Of a stretch of DNA of 64,000 bases, positions 46,559 through 55,026 are shown one piece after another; position 1 is the stretch's first letter, and the number at the start of each line of letters is the position of its first letter. The notes below the pieces were generated by a model. That model made no database searches. It had not been told where the DNA came from and worked only from the letters and a program-made list of their open reading frames with translations. The position numbers and the translations under genes were made by a program. This DNA comes from Lachnospiraceae bacterium (GTDB lineage Bacteria; Bacillota; Clostridia; Lachnospirales; Lachnospiraceae): assembly GCA_029225065.1 (NCBI GenBank), contig JAQXVT010000080.1:37399-101398 (forward strand). The letters run 5' to 3'.

Positions 46559-47782
46559 ATGAGACACCCGGAATTACTGATCCCGGCGAGCAGCCTGGAA
46601 GTATTGAAAACAGCCGTTATTTTTGGCGCAGACGCTGTGTATATTGGAGGAGAAGCGTTCGGATTGCGCGCGAAAGCCAAAAATTTTTCAATGGAAGAGA
46701 TGGCAGAGGGCATTGCGTTTGCACATGAGCATGGCGTAAAGGTCTATGTGACGGCAAATATCCTCGCGCACAATTATGATCTGGCGGGCGTGGAGGAATA
46801 CTTTAAAGAGCTGAAGGAGATAAAACCGGACGCACTGATTATTGCAGACCCGGGTGTATTTCAGATCGCAAAGCGAGTATGTCCGGAGATTGAGCGGCAC
46901 GTCAGTACACAGGCAAATAATACAAATTATGAGACATACCGTTTCTGGTATGAGCTTGGTGCGAAGCGCGTGGTTTCAGCCAGAGAGCTGTCCATGCGTG
47001 AGATTAAGACAATCCGGGAGCATATTCCGGATGATCTTGAGATTGAGACCTTTGTGCATGGCGCGATGTGCATTTCCTATTCCGGAAGATGTCTGCTGAG
47101 CAACTATTTTACGGGAAGAGATGCGAATCATGGAGCCTGTACCCATCCGTGCAGATGGAAATATGCCGTGGTGGAAGAGACAAGGCCTGGCGAATACCTT
47201 CCGGTAGAGGAGAATGAGCGCGGCACTTACATTTTCAATTCAAAGGATCTGTGTATGATTGAGCATATTCCGGATCTGATTGATGCCGGAATTGACAGCC
47301 TGAAAGTGGAAGGCCGGATGAAGACGGCGTTATATGTGGCGACAGTAGCGAGGACGTACCGCAAGGCTCTCGATGATTATGCGGCAGATCCGAAACGCTA
47401 TGAGGCAAATATGGACTGGTATCTGGATCAGATTTCAAACTGCACTTATCGCCAGTTTACAACCGGATTTTTCTATGGGAAGCCGGATCATGAGGCACAG
47501 ATCTATGACAGCAATACGTATGTGAAGGAATATACGTACCTGGGCATTATTGGAGATGTGGCAGAAGATGGACGAATTCATATCGAGCAGAGAAACAAAT
47601 TTACCGTTGGCGAGCAGATCGAGATCATGAAGCCAAATGGCGATAATATCGTCACAACGGTGCTCTCGATCCGAAACGACGACGGTGAGGAGATGGAGAG
47701 TGCGCCGCATTCGAAGCAGTCCCTGTGGGTACTGCTCGACCGGCCGGGAGCACAGTACGATCTGCTTCGCAGAAAAGAGTAA
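46559..47782 (+). CDS. U32 peptidase-family tRNA hydroxylation protein (TrhP-like)
   Basis: 407 residues. U32 signature region: FVHGAMCISYSGRCLLSNYFTGRD in parts, with four cysteines (GAMC, GRC, GAC, HPC) expected to hold an Fe-S cluster. N-terminal TIM-barrel-like part with ADAVYIGGEAFGLRA; C-terminal beta domain ending in the LLRRKE tail. Proteins of this group (YrrO/TrhP) are needed for ho5U34 in tRNA. It follows TrmR, as in Bacillus. The name peptidase is historical. Confidence 0.88.
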   Translation: MRHPELLIPASSLEVLKTAVIFGADAVYIGGEAFGLRAKAKNFSMEEMAEGIAFAHEHGVKVYVTANILAHNYDLAGVEEYFKELKEIKPDALIIADPGVFQIAKRVCPEIERHVSTQANNTNYETYRFWYELGAKRVVSARELSMREIKTIREHIPDDLEIETFVHGAMCISYSGRCLLSNYFTGRDANHGACTHPCRWKYAVVEETRPGEYLPVEENERGTYIFNSKDLCMIEHIPDLIDAGIDSLKVEGRMKTALYVATVARTYRKALDDYAADPKRYEANMDWYLDQISNCTYRQFTTGFFYGKPDHEAQIYDSNTYVKEYTYLGIIGDVAEDGRIHIEQRNKFTVGEQIEIMKPNGDNIVTTVLSIRNDDGEEMESAPHSKQSLWVLLDRPGAQYDLLRRKE

Positions 47783-47824
47783 GAATGGCAGCAGCCTATA
47801 GCAAGGAAAAAGAGAAATGAATCG

Positions 47825-47862
47825 AAAAAGAGACGAAGCCGAAAAATGCTCCGTCTCTTTTT
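47825..47862. terminator. Bidirectional terminator
   Basis: AAAAAGAGACG and AGC pair with GCT and CGTCTCTTTTT, with T-runs on both strands, between the U32 gene and the convergent GH13 gene. Confidence 0.93.
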
Positions 47863-47882
47863 GAGTTTGTTTTTCTTTTCGC

Positions 47883-49434
47883 TTAGTGTTTTCTGCAGCA
47901 GATCGTAAAGCTGCATCCTGGTACAGTAAGTGTTCCGTTTTCCCATTTAGCATCGCCGCCATAGGAGAAGATTGCATCACCTGGATTTTCTGTAAGCGGG
48001 CAGGAGGCTTCGCTTGCCGAGGGATTCAGGATAATAGTAAGAGTTTCCGTTTCATGCAGTCTCGCATAGAGGAACGGGAATGCATGTGGCTTGGCATACA
48101 GGAAGCGGATATCGCTGCCGGAGAGAAGTGCGGGATGTTTGCTGCGCAGACGAGTCAGCGCTTTTACGAGATTTAAGAGGGAATCCGGGTCAGCCAGCTG
48201 CTTTTCTACGGTTGGTCGATTTTCGTCCGGGTCGAGCGACAGATAAAGCTTCGACGGAGCCGCACTTGAAAAGCCGGCATTTGCGCTGTGATCCCACTGC
48301 ATCGGGGTACGGGAGCCTGTGCGGTCGTAGCCTCCCTCCTTGGACGGCATACCATCCATGTAGCGCATTCCGATCTCATCGCCGAAGTAGATGAACGGGC
48401 AGCCTGGCATGGTCAGCAAAAAGGCGAAAGCAATCTTCATGTCTTCCTCATCGAGCAGGTGATGCATACGCTTCATATCGTGATTGCCCGACGGGATGCA
48501 GCACAGACCCTTGCCGTTTGTACGGTTGTAGTGTTCCAGATAAGCTTTGACGAACTCACTGATATCACCGTCGCCTTTTTTGGAGAAGTACGGTGTCTCG
48601 CGGAAAAGATCCATGTAGTGGGTCGGACCATTGTGCAGCAGGAAATCCATGTGGAAGCCGGCTTCCAGCGCTTCCTTCGGATCGCCCCACTCGGAGACGA
48701 GGGCCGTTTCCGGATATTTTTCATCAAGGAAGGCACGAACCTTCTGCCACAGCAGTTTGGTGTAGTGATGATCCGGATCTGCTTTTACGAGGCTGGCAGC
48801 CATATCAACGCGGAAACCATCACAGCCAAGATCAAGCCAGAAGGACATGATATCCTGCAGGATCAGGCGCCTTTCTGTGCCTCCTCGGATTCGGCGGAAA
48901 ACTGCCATGGAGCCTCACGGTACCGAATCCATAATTTAACGCCGGCTGTGTGGAGAAACAGTTGACGGCAACTGCAGAGGCACGGTCAGAAATACCATAA
49001 AGCCAGTTGTTGATGCCAGGAATTGTTTCCTTTGACCACATCATATCGTTTGTCCAGATATAGCGGTTGGAATATTCATTCTCTTCCAGTGAGCAGGAAG
49101 CCTTGAACCAGGCAGACTCAACCGAGGTATGTCCTGGAACGAGATCAAGCAGAATGTGCATACCGCGTCGGTGAACCTCCTCAAAAAGCTGTCTCAGGTC
49201 CTCGTTTGTGCCGTAACGCGGTGCTGCCTGGTAGTAGTCGGTCACATCGTAGCCCGCGTCATGGAAGGACGATTCAAAGCAGGGATTCATCCAGATCGCA
49301 TTGCAGCCAAGGTCGCAGATATAGTCGAGCCGGCGGATGATTCCCTGGAAATCACCGATTCCGTCTCCATTACTGTCCTGGAAGGATTGTGGATAAATTT
49401 CATAGAAAATTGCAGTATCAAGCCATTTAGCCAT
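47883..49434 (-). pseudogene. GH13 alpha-glucosidase/amylase-type gene, disrupted by two close frameshifts
   Basis: On the - strand a GH13 enzyme starts at ATG 49434 (AAGGAGA upstream) with MAKWLDTAIFYEIYPQSFQD and runs to TQPALNYGFGTV. The frame then breaks. The expected next stretch APWQFSAESEEAQ is found in a second frame for about 17 codons, and the protein resumes in a third frame (LILQDIMSFWLDLGCDGFRVD) to the end at 47883. Both breaks lie between about 48880 and 48920. All catalytic residues survive: nucleophile in DGFRVDMA, acid/base in LVSEWGDP, and the GNHD site. The restored protein would be ~517 residues. Either a recent pseudogene or two sequencing errors. Confidence 0.85.
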
Positions 49435-49710
49435 AATAGATTCTCCTTGTGTAAATGAATAAAATAGGGCGTAACTGTTCAGGGCCAATCGACAAAGCGT
49501 TGTACATTTTATTGGTGTTGGCATTTGCCGGACAAAATTTTACCTGGTTCGAAACAGTTACAAATATAGAAAAAAGCTGTCTTTACTATATATGGAATCC
49601 CGAAAATAGTCTAGAGGTATTGAAAGAAAATGTAACACAAAATCCATGGAACAGGCACTTACAGCCTGTATTTTTCATAAGATAACATAAAACCGCTTAG
49701 AGGTGCTTTG

Positions 49711-50352
49711 GTGAAAACATTTGAGAAGCCGCTTTCGGAGGAGGAAGAAAAGTATTATCTGGCACGCTGGAAGAGGGGGGATCTGGAGGCCAGAAATAAG
49801 CTGATCGAGCACAATCTAAGACTGGTGGCGCATATTGCAAAGAAATATCAGTCACCGGAGCACGATCCGGACGACCTGATCTCGACGGGAATCATAGGAT
49901 TGATCAAAGGCGTAATGACATTTGACTGTACCAAAAATAACCGGCTGGCCACGTATGCAGCGCGTTGCATTGAAAATGAACTGCTGATGCTTTTACGGAC
50001 GAGGAAAAAACTGAGCCGTGAGATTTCAATGCAGGAAAGGATCGGAACGGATCAGGACGGACGGGAGCTGCGGCTGATGGATATTCTTGAGAGCGAGCCC
50101 GTAGATATTTTAGAAGAAATGGAGCAGGAGAAAAATATTCTGCGCCTTCGCGGGTGTCTGGAGCGTGTGCTGGATGGACGTGAACTGCAGGTAATCTGTG
50201 AACGCTACGGCCTGCTTGGAAGAAAGGAACGTACACAGCGTGAGATTGCTAAAGAACTTGGAATCAGCCGCTCCTATGTTTCCAGGATCGAAAAACGGGC
50301 TGTGGAACGGCTGAGAGAGGAGCTTGTGGGGGAAGGAGACAGTTGGCAGTAA
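49711..50352 (+). CDS. sigK: Mother-cell sporulation sigma factor SigK
   Basis: 213-residue sigma-70 family factor. Region 2 is LEARNKLIEHNLRLVAHIAKKY with DPDDLISTGIIGLIKGV; the -10 recognition part is YAARCIENELLMLLR; region 4 helix-turn-helix is TQREIAKELGISRSYVSRIEKRA. The N-terminus (KTFEKPLSEEEEKYYLARWKRGD) starts right at the sigma domain, so the inhibitory pro-sequence of Bacillus SigK is absent, and the gene is not split by a skin element. The GTG start has GAGGTG five bases upstream; a TTG one codon earlier is possible. The 276-base divergent gap upstream holds no clear promoter. Confidence 0.9.
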   Translation: MKTFEKPLSEEEEKYYLARWKRGDLEARNKLIEHNLRLVAHIAKKYQSPEHDPDDLISTGIIGLIKGVMTFDCTKNNRLATYAARCIENELLMLLRTRKKLSREISMQERIGTDQDGRELRLMDILESEPVDILEEMEQEKNILRLRGCLERVLDGRELQVICERYGLLGRKERTQREIAKELGISRSYVSRIEKRAVERLREELVGEGDSWQ

Positions 50353-50378
50353 GGATCAATGAAAAACATTTGCCTGCG

Positions 50379-50969
50379 TCAAAAGACAGAGGAGAAGCCG
50401 GTCAGCAGAGTCGAAAACGTACTTCGAAGGCCGATCGGAAGCTGTATTTCAGAATGTTGGAAAATCAGCTCACGGATGGAAGGAAACAAAACAGGAATCA
50501 GAAAAAACAGCAGAGGGAGAAACTGCAGCCAAAGCGGCGGCGTGAGTCTTCTGGCCGGAGCAGAGACAGATGTATCAGCAGCGGCCGTGAACGGTTCTCC
50601 AAGATCCTCATACCAGCCGTTTTCTGTTTTCAGCGAATAGAGCATGCGGTGTGTACGGTAAAGATTGGAAAAAATACCGTAGAAAAACGCAATGAGCCAA
50701 CCGGTCCAGCAGATTATGAGGATTGAGGTATACCAGAATGCGAGCAGCGAAACGGCGGATCCCACGATCACATGGACAAGATAGAAATGGCGGTTCTGAT
50801 TTTTATAGGATGTAATCAGGGCAGTGACGGAGGGCAGTTCCAGCTTGTCTTCCGGAATATGTACGCCGAGCAGCATATGGTCACGATAAAGGGTCAGTTT
50901 TCCATAGGAATAAAAGCAAATACCGACCATAAAGAGGTCGGTAAACAGCATAATCAAAAACAGCATCAT
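50379..50969 (-). pseudogene. Truncated membrane protein gene (DUF1648/DUF5808-like), partner of the YtrA-type regulator
   Basis: 196 residues on the - strand. Four hydrophobic segments (at ~2-20, 66-85, 86-105 and 148-165) with YRDHMLLGVHIPEDKLE after the first. The sequence reaches HSEIQLPI, where DUF1648-type proteins usually continue LPIHFN..G.PD; here it changes at once to GLRSTFSTLL and stops, 26 bases from the end of sigK. This looks like the 5' half of a longer gene whose 3' part was lost in a rearrangement. Its ATG overlaps the regulator's stop codon. Family placement is moderate; the truncation is inferred from the sudden end. Confidence 0.55.
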
Positions 50970-51358
50970 GATACTACCTCCATCTCAAGAAACGCATTGG
51001 TGCAAAAAGAGAGAAAATCCTGCAGTGTCATGCCGTGCACTTTGGCCTCGGCAGTGAGCAGTTCGAGCTCGTCGGTCAGCTTTTCCTCAAAAGCGGCAGC
51101 CACGCCGGGGCGGCTCGCATCCGGAAGCGAGACTACACTGCCGCGGCGCCTGTCTGTTTCCAGAAAGCCTTCGGTCTTGAGCAGCTGATACGCTTTGCTG
51201 ACCGTCATCGAGTTGATACCAAGATCGGCAGCGAGCTGCCGCACGGTTGGAAGTGATTCACCCGGTTTTAGCTCTCCTTTTCCGATGCCGGTCACAATCT
51301 GGTTGCGCAGCTGGAGATACAACGGGATTTCGGAACGATGGTTGATTTTTATGATCAT
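50966..51358 (-). CDS. GntR regulator, YtrA subfamily
   Basis: 130 residues: a winged helix-turn-helix (IPLYLQLRNQIVTGIGKGEL, then LPTVRQLAADLGINSMTVSKAYQLL) and a short helical C-terminal dimerisation part, without an effector domain. This is the layout of YtrA-type repressors, which usually control a linked transporter operon and respond to cell-envelope stress. AAAGGAGG lies seven bases before the ATG. It is translationally coupled to the truncated membrane gene. Confidence 0.9.
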   Translation of the reverse strand: MIIKINHRSEIPLYLQLRNQIVTGIGKGELKPGESLPTVRQLAADLGINSMTVSKAYQLLKTEGFLETDRRRGSVVSLPDASRPGVAAAFEEKLTDELELLTAEAKVHGMTLQDFLSFCTNAFLEMEVVS

Positions 51359-51447
51359 GTGGAAACCTCCTTTGACAAAAAATCGTCTTACAAAATCAAA
51401 TAGAAAAAATTCAGAGAGTACACAGGAAAAAGTAGTTTGTACTTTTA

Positions 51448-51470
51448 TTGTATTATACATATTAATACAA
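51448..51470. promoter_or_regulatory. Palindrome upstream of the YtrA-type regulator
   Basis: TTGTATTA, seven bases, TAATACAA. The - strand -10-like TATAAT falls inside it, and a looser AGTAC...GTACT palindrome lies just downstream. A likely autoregulatory operator of the GntR protein (inference). Confidence 0.55.
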
Positions 51471-51549
51471 ATAATGCAGGAAGAAAATAAGAAATATAAA
51501 AATTATGATCTTATCAGCAGCGAATCGGAGTGCCAATATCCTCTTTGAC

Positions 51550-51578
51550 TTGAAAAACGCGCTCATTTCTGCTAGTCT
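51550..51578 (+). promoter_or_regulatory. Promoter of the phosphopantetheinyl transferase gene
   Basis: TTGAAA (51550-51555), a 17-bp spacer and TAGTCT (51573-51578). The ATG begins at 51585, just where transcription would be expected to start, so the message may be leaderless. Confidence 0.5.
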
Positions 51579-51584
51579 AGTGGA

Positions 51585-52454
51585 ATGAACATTTATATTT
51601 GCGAATTGAAAGAACAAGAATGGAAATCCCCATTGCTGCGCGCGGCTCTGCGGTCCGGTCTTCTGGATTCTTCAGAGGCGAAGGAGCTTGCACAAAACGA
51701 AAAAAAGCTGCAAAATCAGCGGGAGCATCTTACCGCGTGGCTGTTGTTTCAGCGTGCGCTGGGCGAAATTTATGGAATTCAGACACTTTCCGAGCTGGCG
51801 CTTGCAAGGACCAGGCAGGGAAAGCCCTACAGCAGGACATATTCGGAACTTCATTTCAATCTGAGCCATTGCAGGACGGCCTGTGCCTGCGCACTGGATA
51901 CGATACCGGCAGGCGTTGATATTGAGCGAAGATTTCCATATAAAGAAAAATTGATGCACCGTATCTGCACGGAAAAAGAGCGACAGATTGTGGAATCCTG
52001 CAAGAGCCTGTCAGAGCGGGAACGGCTGCTTCAGGCACTCTGGTCCATGAAAGAAAGCATTGTGAAATGGAATGGCCGTGGAATCGGGTACGGAATGAAG
52101 CGGGTGGACTGTTCAAAATGGCTTACTGGATACGCGGATGAGATCAAGGTGGATATTTGCCTGACTCCGATAAAAAATGCGGCAGGGAAACAAAAGTTTG
52201 ATGTTTCGATGGTGGAAACGCCGGAATGGGAGAACCCCACGCTACAGAAGCAAATCAAAGAAGAGATAGTATGCGGCAGCAATTCGGTGATGGAAAATGA
52301 ATCAGAGGAGGGAAATCCGGAGCTTTGGATGCTGCTGAGTCAGAAACCGGAATACACCCTTGCGGCATGTACTGCGGAAAGGAAAGGAACTTCAGACGAC
52401 TGGCTGAAGGCGGTGCAGATTACAGAGGTAAGGGAAGAAGAGCTGTATGAATAA
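51585..52454 (+). CDS. 4'-phosphopantetheinyl transferase (Sfp type)
   Basis: 289 residues. The Sfp-type motifs are present in order: GKPYS then FNLSHC, the magnesium-binding GVDIE (~107-111), and WSMKESIVKW (~150). It converts apo-carrier proteins to holo form by attaching phosphopantetheine from CoA. No NRPS, PKS or carrier-protein gene lies in the window, so the target is elsewhere. The C-terminal ~100 residues diverge from typical Sfp. No ribosome binding site is seen before the ATG. Confidence 0.87.
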   Translation: MNIYICELKEQEWKSPLLRAALRSGLLDSSEAKELAQNEKKLQNQREHLTAWLLFQRALGEIYGIQTLSELALARTRQGKPYSRTYSELHFNLSHCRTACACALDTIPAGVDIERRFPYKEKLMHRICTEKERQIVESCKSLSERERLLQALWSMKESIVKWNGRGIGYGMKRVDCSKWLTGYADEIKVDICLTPIKNAAGKQKFDVSMVETPEWENPTLQKQIKEEIVCGSNSVMENESEEGNPELWMLLSQKPEYTLAACTAERKGTSDDWLKAVQITEVREEELYE

Positions 52455-52504
52455 AGTTTTGCACTTTGTGTTTGAGTAAAAGAAGGAGAGGAACAAAACG
52501 GAAA

Positions 52505-53647
52505 ATGGAAAATAAAATAGATACTTCGGCAAAAGACAGTACTGTCTGCCCGGCAGAAAAAGAGATAGATAAAACTCAAAAAGGCGGAGCGGAAAGCTCA
52601 TCTGCGCAGCCGCCTGTCCACAAGCGGCGTGTGCGCTACTCCGGTACCCACCCAAGATCCTACAAAGAAAAATACAAGGAACTAAACCCGGAGAAATACG
52701 GCGACACAATTGAGAAGGTAATCAGCAAAGGCGGAACACCGGCCGGGATGCATATCTCCATCTGTGTAAATGAAATTCTTGATTTTTTCAAGATCCAGCC
52801 GGGGCAGCAGGGACTCGATGCGACGCTTGGGTACGGTGGCCATACGAGAAAAATGCTGGAATGTCTGCAGGGACAGGGACATCTCTATGGGCTTGATGTG
52901 GATCCGATTGAGTCGGAAAAGACAAAGGCCCGTCTGGAAAAGCTCGGATATGGACCGGAAATTCTGACAGTAAAGCTTTTAAATTTTGCAGATATCGATC
53001 AGGTGGCACAGGAGGCCGGAAAGTTTGATTTTGTGCTGGCAGATCTAGGGGTATCTTCGATGCAGATTGATAATCCGGAGCGAGGGTTTACCTACAAAGC
53101 GGACGGACCGCTGGATCTCCGGATGAATCCGCAGAAAGGAGAGAGTGCTTCTGACCGGCTGCTTTCTGTGACGGAGGAAGAGCTGGTTGGTATGCTCGTG
53201 GAAAATTCGGACGAGCCGTACGCAGAAGAGATTGCAGCGCGCATTATGGCGAGAAACCGGCGCAAGAAAGAGGGATGGACGACTACAGAGCTCCACAATG
53301 AGATTGAAGCAGCCTTGAAATTTCTACCGGAGAAAGAATACAAGGAGATGGTACGAAAATCCAGTCAGCGCACGTTTCAGGCGCTTCGCATTGATGTGAA
53401 TCACGAATATGAGGTATTATATTCTCTGTTGGAAAAGCTGCCAGGTGTTCTGAAACCGGGCGGAAAAGTGGCGATTCTGACGTTTCATTCGGGAGAAGAC
53501 CGACTGGTAAAGAAATCATTCCAGCGTTTTTACCGCGAAGGCATTTATCAGGACATCGCGAAAGATGTTATTCGTCCGTCAAAAGAAGAATGCATCCGAA
53601 ACAGCCGTGCAAAATCGACGAAGATGCGCTGGGCAGTGCGGGCATGA
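52505..53647 (+). CDS. RsmH-type methyltransferase paralogue with N-terminal extension
   Basis: 380 residues. The core is RsmH-like: GLDATLGYGGHTRKML (SAM motif), FVLADLGVSSMQIDNPERGF, LDLRMNP, and the C-terminal AILTFHSGEDRLVKK. It differs from standard RsmH by a ~85-residue N-terminal extension, at first polar and then basic (HKRRVRYSGTHPRSYKEKYKELNP), and by lying outside the mraZ-rsmH-ftsL division cluster. A canonical rsmH is probably elsewhere; this may be a second enzyme with another target. The ATG is the best start by default, as GGAG is rather far upstream. Confidence 0.82.
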   Translation: MENKIDTSAKDSTVCPAEKEIDKTQKGGAESSSAQPPVHKRRVRYSGTHPRSYKEKYKELNPEKYGDTIEKVISKGGTPAGMHISICVNEILDFFKIQPGQQGLDATLGYGGHTRKMLECLQGQGHLYGLDVDPIESEKTKARLEKLGYGPEILTVKLLNFADIDQVAQEAGKFDFVLADLGVSSMQIDNPERGFTYKADGPLDLRMNPQKGESASDRLLSVTEEELVGMLVENSDEPYAEEIAARIMARNRRKKEGWTTTELHNEIEAALKFLPEKEYKEMVRKSSQRTFQALRIDVNHEYEVLYSLLEKLPGVLKPGGKVAILTFHSGEDRLVKKSFQRFYREGIYQDIAKDVIRPSKEECIRNSRAKSTKMRWAVRA

Positions 53648-53650
53648 AAC

Positions 53651-53728
53651 ATCATAAGGAGGGACACGCCTGCGGGAGGATTCCTTATGAGCCTGCAAGC
53701 AGCAAAGCGGATTGCGAATGTCTGCTTT
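53651..53728 (+). repeat. Dispersed two-hairpin intergenic repeat, copy 3 (upstream of the D-2-hydroxyacid dehydrogenase)
   Basis: First hairpin TCATAAGGA / TCCTTATGA (about 53652-53690) with GCGGGAGG in the loop; second AAAGCGGAT (53704-53712), loop TGCGAAT, GTCTGCTTT (53720-53728) with two G-U pairs. The joining sequence GCCTGCAAGCAGC matches copy 2 in type. The repeat starts four bases after the rsmH-like stop codon. Confidence 0.65.
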
Positions 53729-53829
53729 ACCGCAGATAAGCATTCCTTGTGCATCTGCCATGGATCGGTAGAGCACTGCGTGGAAACAAAAATCAAAGAG
53801 GACCGGAGTACCAGGAAAAGAGGCATACA

Positions 53830-54798
53830 ATGAAAATAGCAGCATATAATTATCGGGATTTTGATGAAGCAGCATTTTTTGAAAAATTTGGAAAGCAGTA
53901 TAATGTGGAGATTCTTCCGATTCGTGAGACGCCGACGGTGGAAAATGCACATCTTGCAGAGGACTGTGAGGGAGTAAGTGTGATTACGACACCGATCACA
54001 GAAGATCTGATCCGGGCGTGGAAGGAGCGGGGAGTAAAGCACATCTCCACCAGAACGATTGGTTTTGATCATATTGACGTGGAGGCGGCGCGCCGTCTCG
54101 GTATGAAAGTCAGCAATGTGACGTATTCGACCGGAAGTGTTGCGGATTATGCAGTGATGCTGATTCTGATGGCACTGCGAAGAATGAAATCTATTATCAA
54201 ACGCGCGGAGGGTATGGATTACTCCTTAAATGGCAACATCGGAAGAGAGATTGGAAGTCTGACGGTCGGGGTAGTCGGAACCGGCAAAATCGGAACGCAT
54301 GTTTTGAGGAATCTTTCCGGATTTGGATGCAGTCTTCTGGCGTATGACCCATATGAAAATGAAGAGGCCAAAAAATATGCGTCATACTGCACTCTTGAGG
54401 AACTGTTTGCAAAGAGTGATGTGATTACCTTCCATACTCCGGCGACAAAGAGCAGCTACCATATGGTCAATGAAGAGACACTTCGTCAGATGAAAGACGG
54501 CGTAGTGATTGTCAATACGGCGCGTGGCAGTATTATCGATACGCCGGCGTTTCTGGATGCGCTGGAAAGTGGGAAAGTAGGAGCAGCGGCGCTTGATGTA
54601 ATTGAGAATGAGCTTGGCATTTTTTATGGAGATTATAAATATCAGGTAGTCGGACACCGGGAAATGTCCATTTTAAAGGATTTGCCAAATGTCCTGATGC
54701 TTCCGCACATGGCTTTTTATACGGAAAATGCAGTATCCGATATGGTGGAGCATTCGATCTGCCATATCTTAAACGGGGATGGAAATGTAGTGGGATAA
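53830..54798 (+). CDS. D-2-hydroxyacid dehydrogenase (D-lactate dehydrogenase/VanH-like)
   Basis: 322 residues. The N-terminal substrate domain includes STRTIGFDHIDVEAA; the NAD Rossmann motif is VGVVGTGKIGTHVL; catalytic Arg in NTARGSIID, Glu in DVIENELG, and His in LPHMAFYTENA. The set fits D-lactate dehydrogenases that reduce pyruvate; VanH is a close relative, but no other vancomycin genes are present. AGAGG is eight bases from the ATG. It faces larC, a lactate racemase maturation gene, which may or may not be meaningful. Confidence 0.88.
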   Translation: MKIAAYNYRDFDEAAFFEKFGKQYNVEILPIRETPTVENAHLAEDCEGVSVITTPITEDLIRAWKERGVKHISTRTIGFDHIDVEAARRLGMKVSNVTYSTGSVADYAVMLILMALRRMKSIIKRAEGMDYSLNGNIGREIGSLTVGVVGTGKIGTHVLRNLSGFGCSLLAYDPYENEEAKKYASYCTLEELFAKSDVITFHTPATKSSYHMVNEETLRQMKDGVVIVNTARGSIIDTPAFLDALESGKVGAAALDVIENELGIFYGDYKYQVVGHREMSILKDLPNVLMLPHMAFYTENAVSDMVEHSICHILNGDGNVVG

Positions 54799-54850
54799 GA
54801 GCAGAAGGCTGAACATTGACCGTTAAGGAGGAAAGAAAAAGTATAATAAA

Positions 54851-54897
54851 AACTGCTGCACAGTAGGCGAAGAGTCGTTTTTGTGCGGCAGTTTTTT
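54851..54897. terminator. Terminator after the D-2-hydroxyacid dehydrogenase
   Basis: AACTGCTGCACA pairs with TGTGCGGCAGTT through one G-U pair, followed by TTTTT. Confidence 0.85.
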
Positions 54898-55026
54898 GTG
54901 GTCAGAGAAGTTTTTTTGATGTCTAAAGAAATCCGGAAGCGGACTTTCCGGTAGCATAAGTGAGACGACGCACTCATGATCTTACAAACAGCGAAGCAGA
55001 TGGGTAAGACTATGAATCAGTATAGA

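Noticed and set aside
49540..49570. tRNA-like GGTTCGAAAC sequence
   Set aside because: There is no matching acceptor stem, anticodon arm or D arm around it.
49455..49685. 76-residue frame before sigK, considered as a possible separated SigK pro-sequence
   Set aside because: It is in a different frame from sigK, ends before it, and lacks a ribosome site. The sequence does not resemble a SigK pro-region.
53830..54798. vanH of a vancomycin resistance cluster
   Set aside because: No D-Ala:D-Lac ligase, vanX or van two-component genes are nearby; a D-lactate dehydrogenase-type role is the simpler reading.
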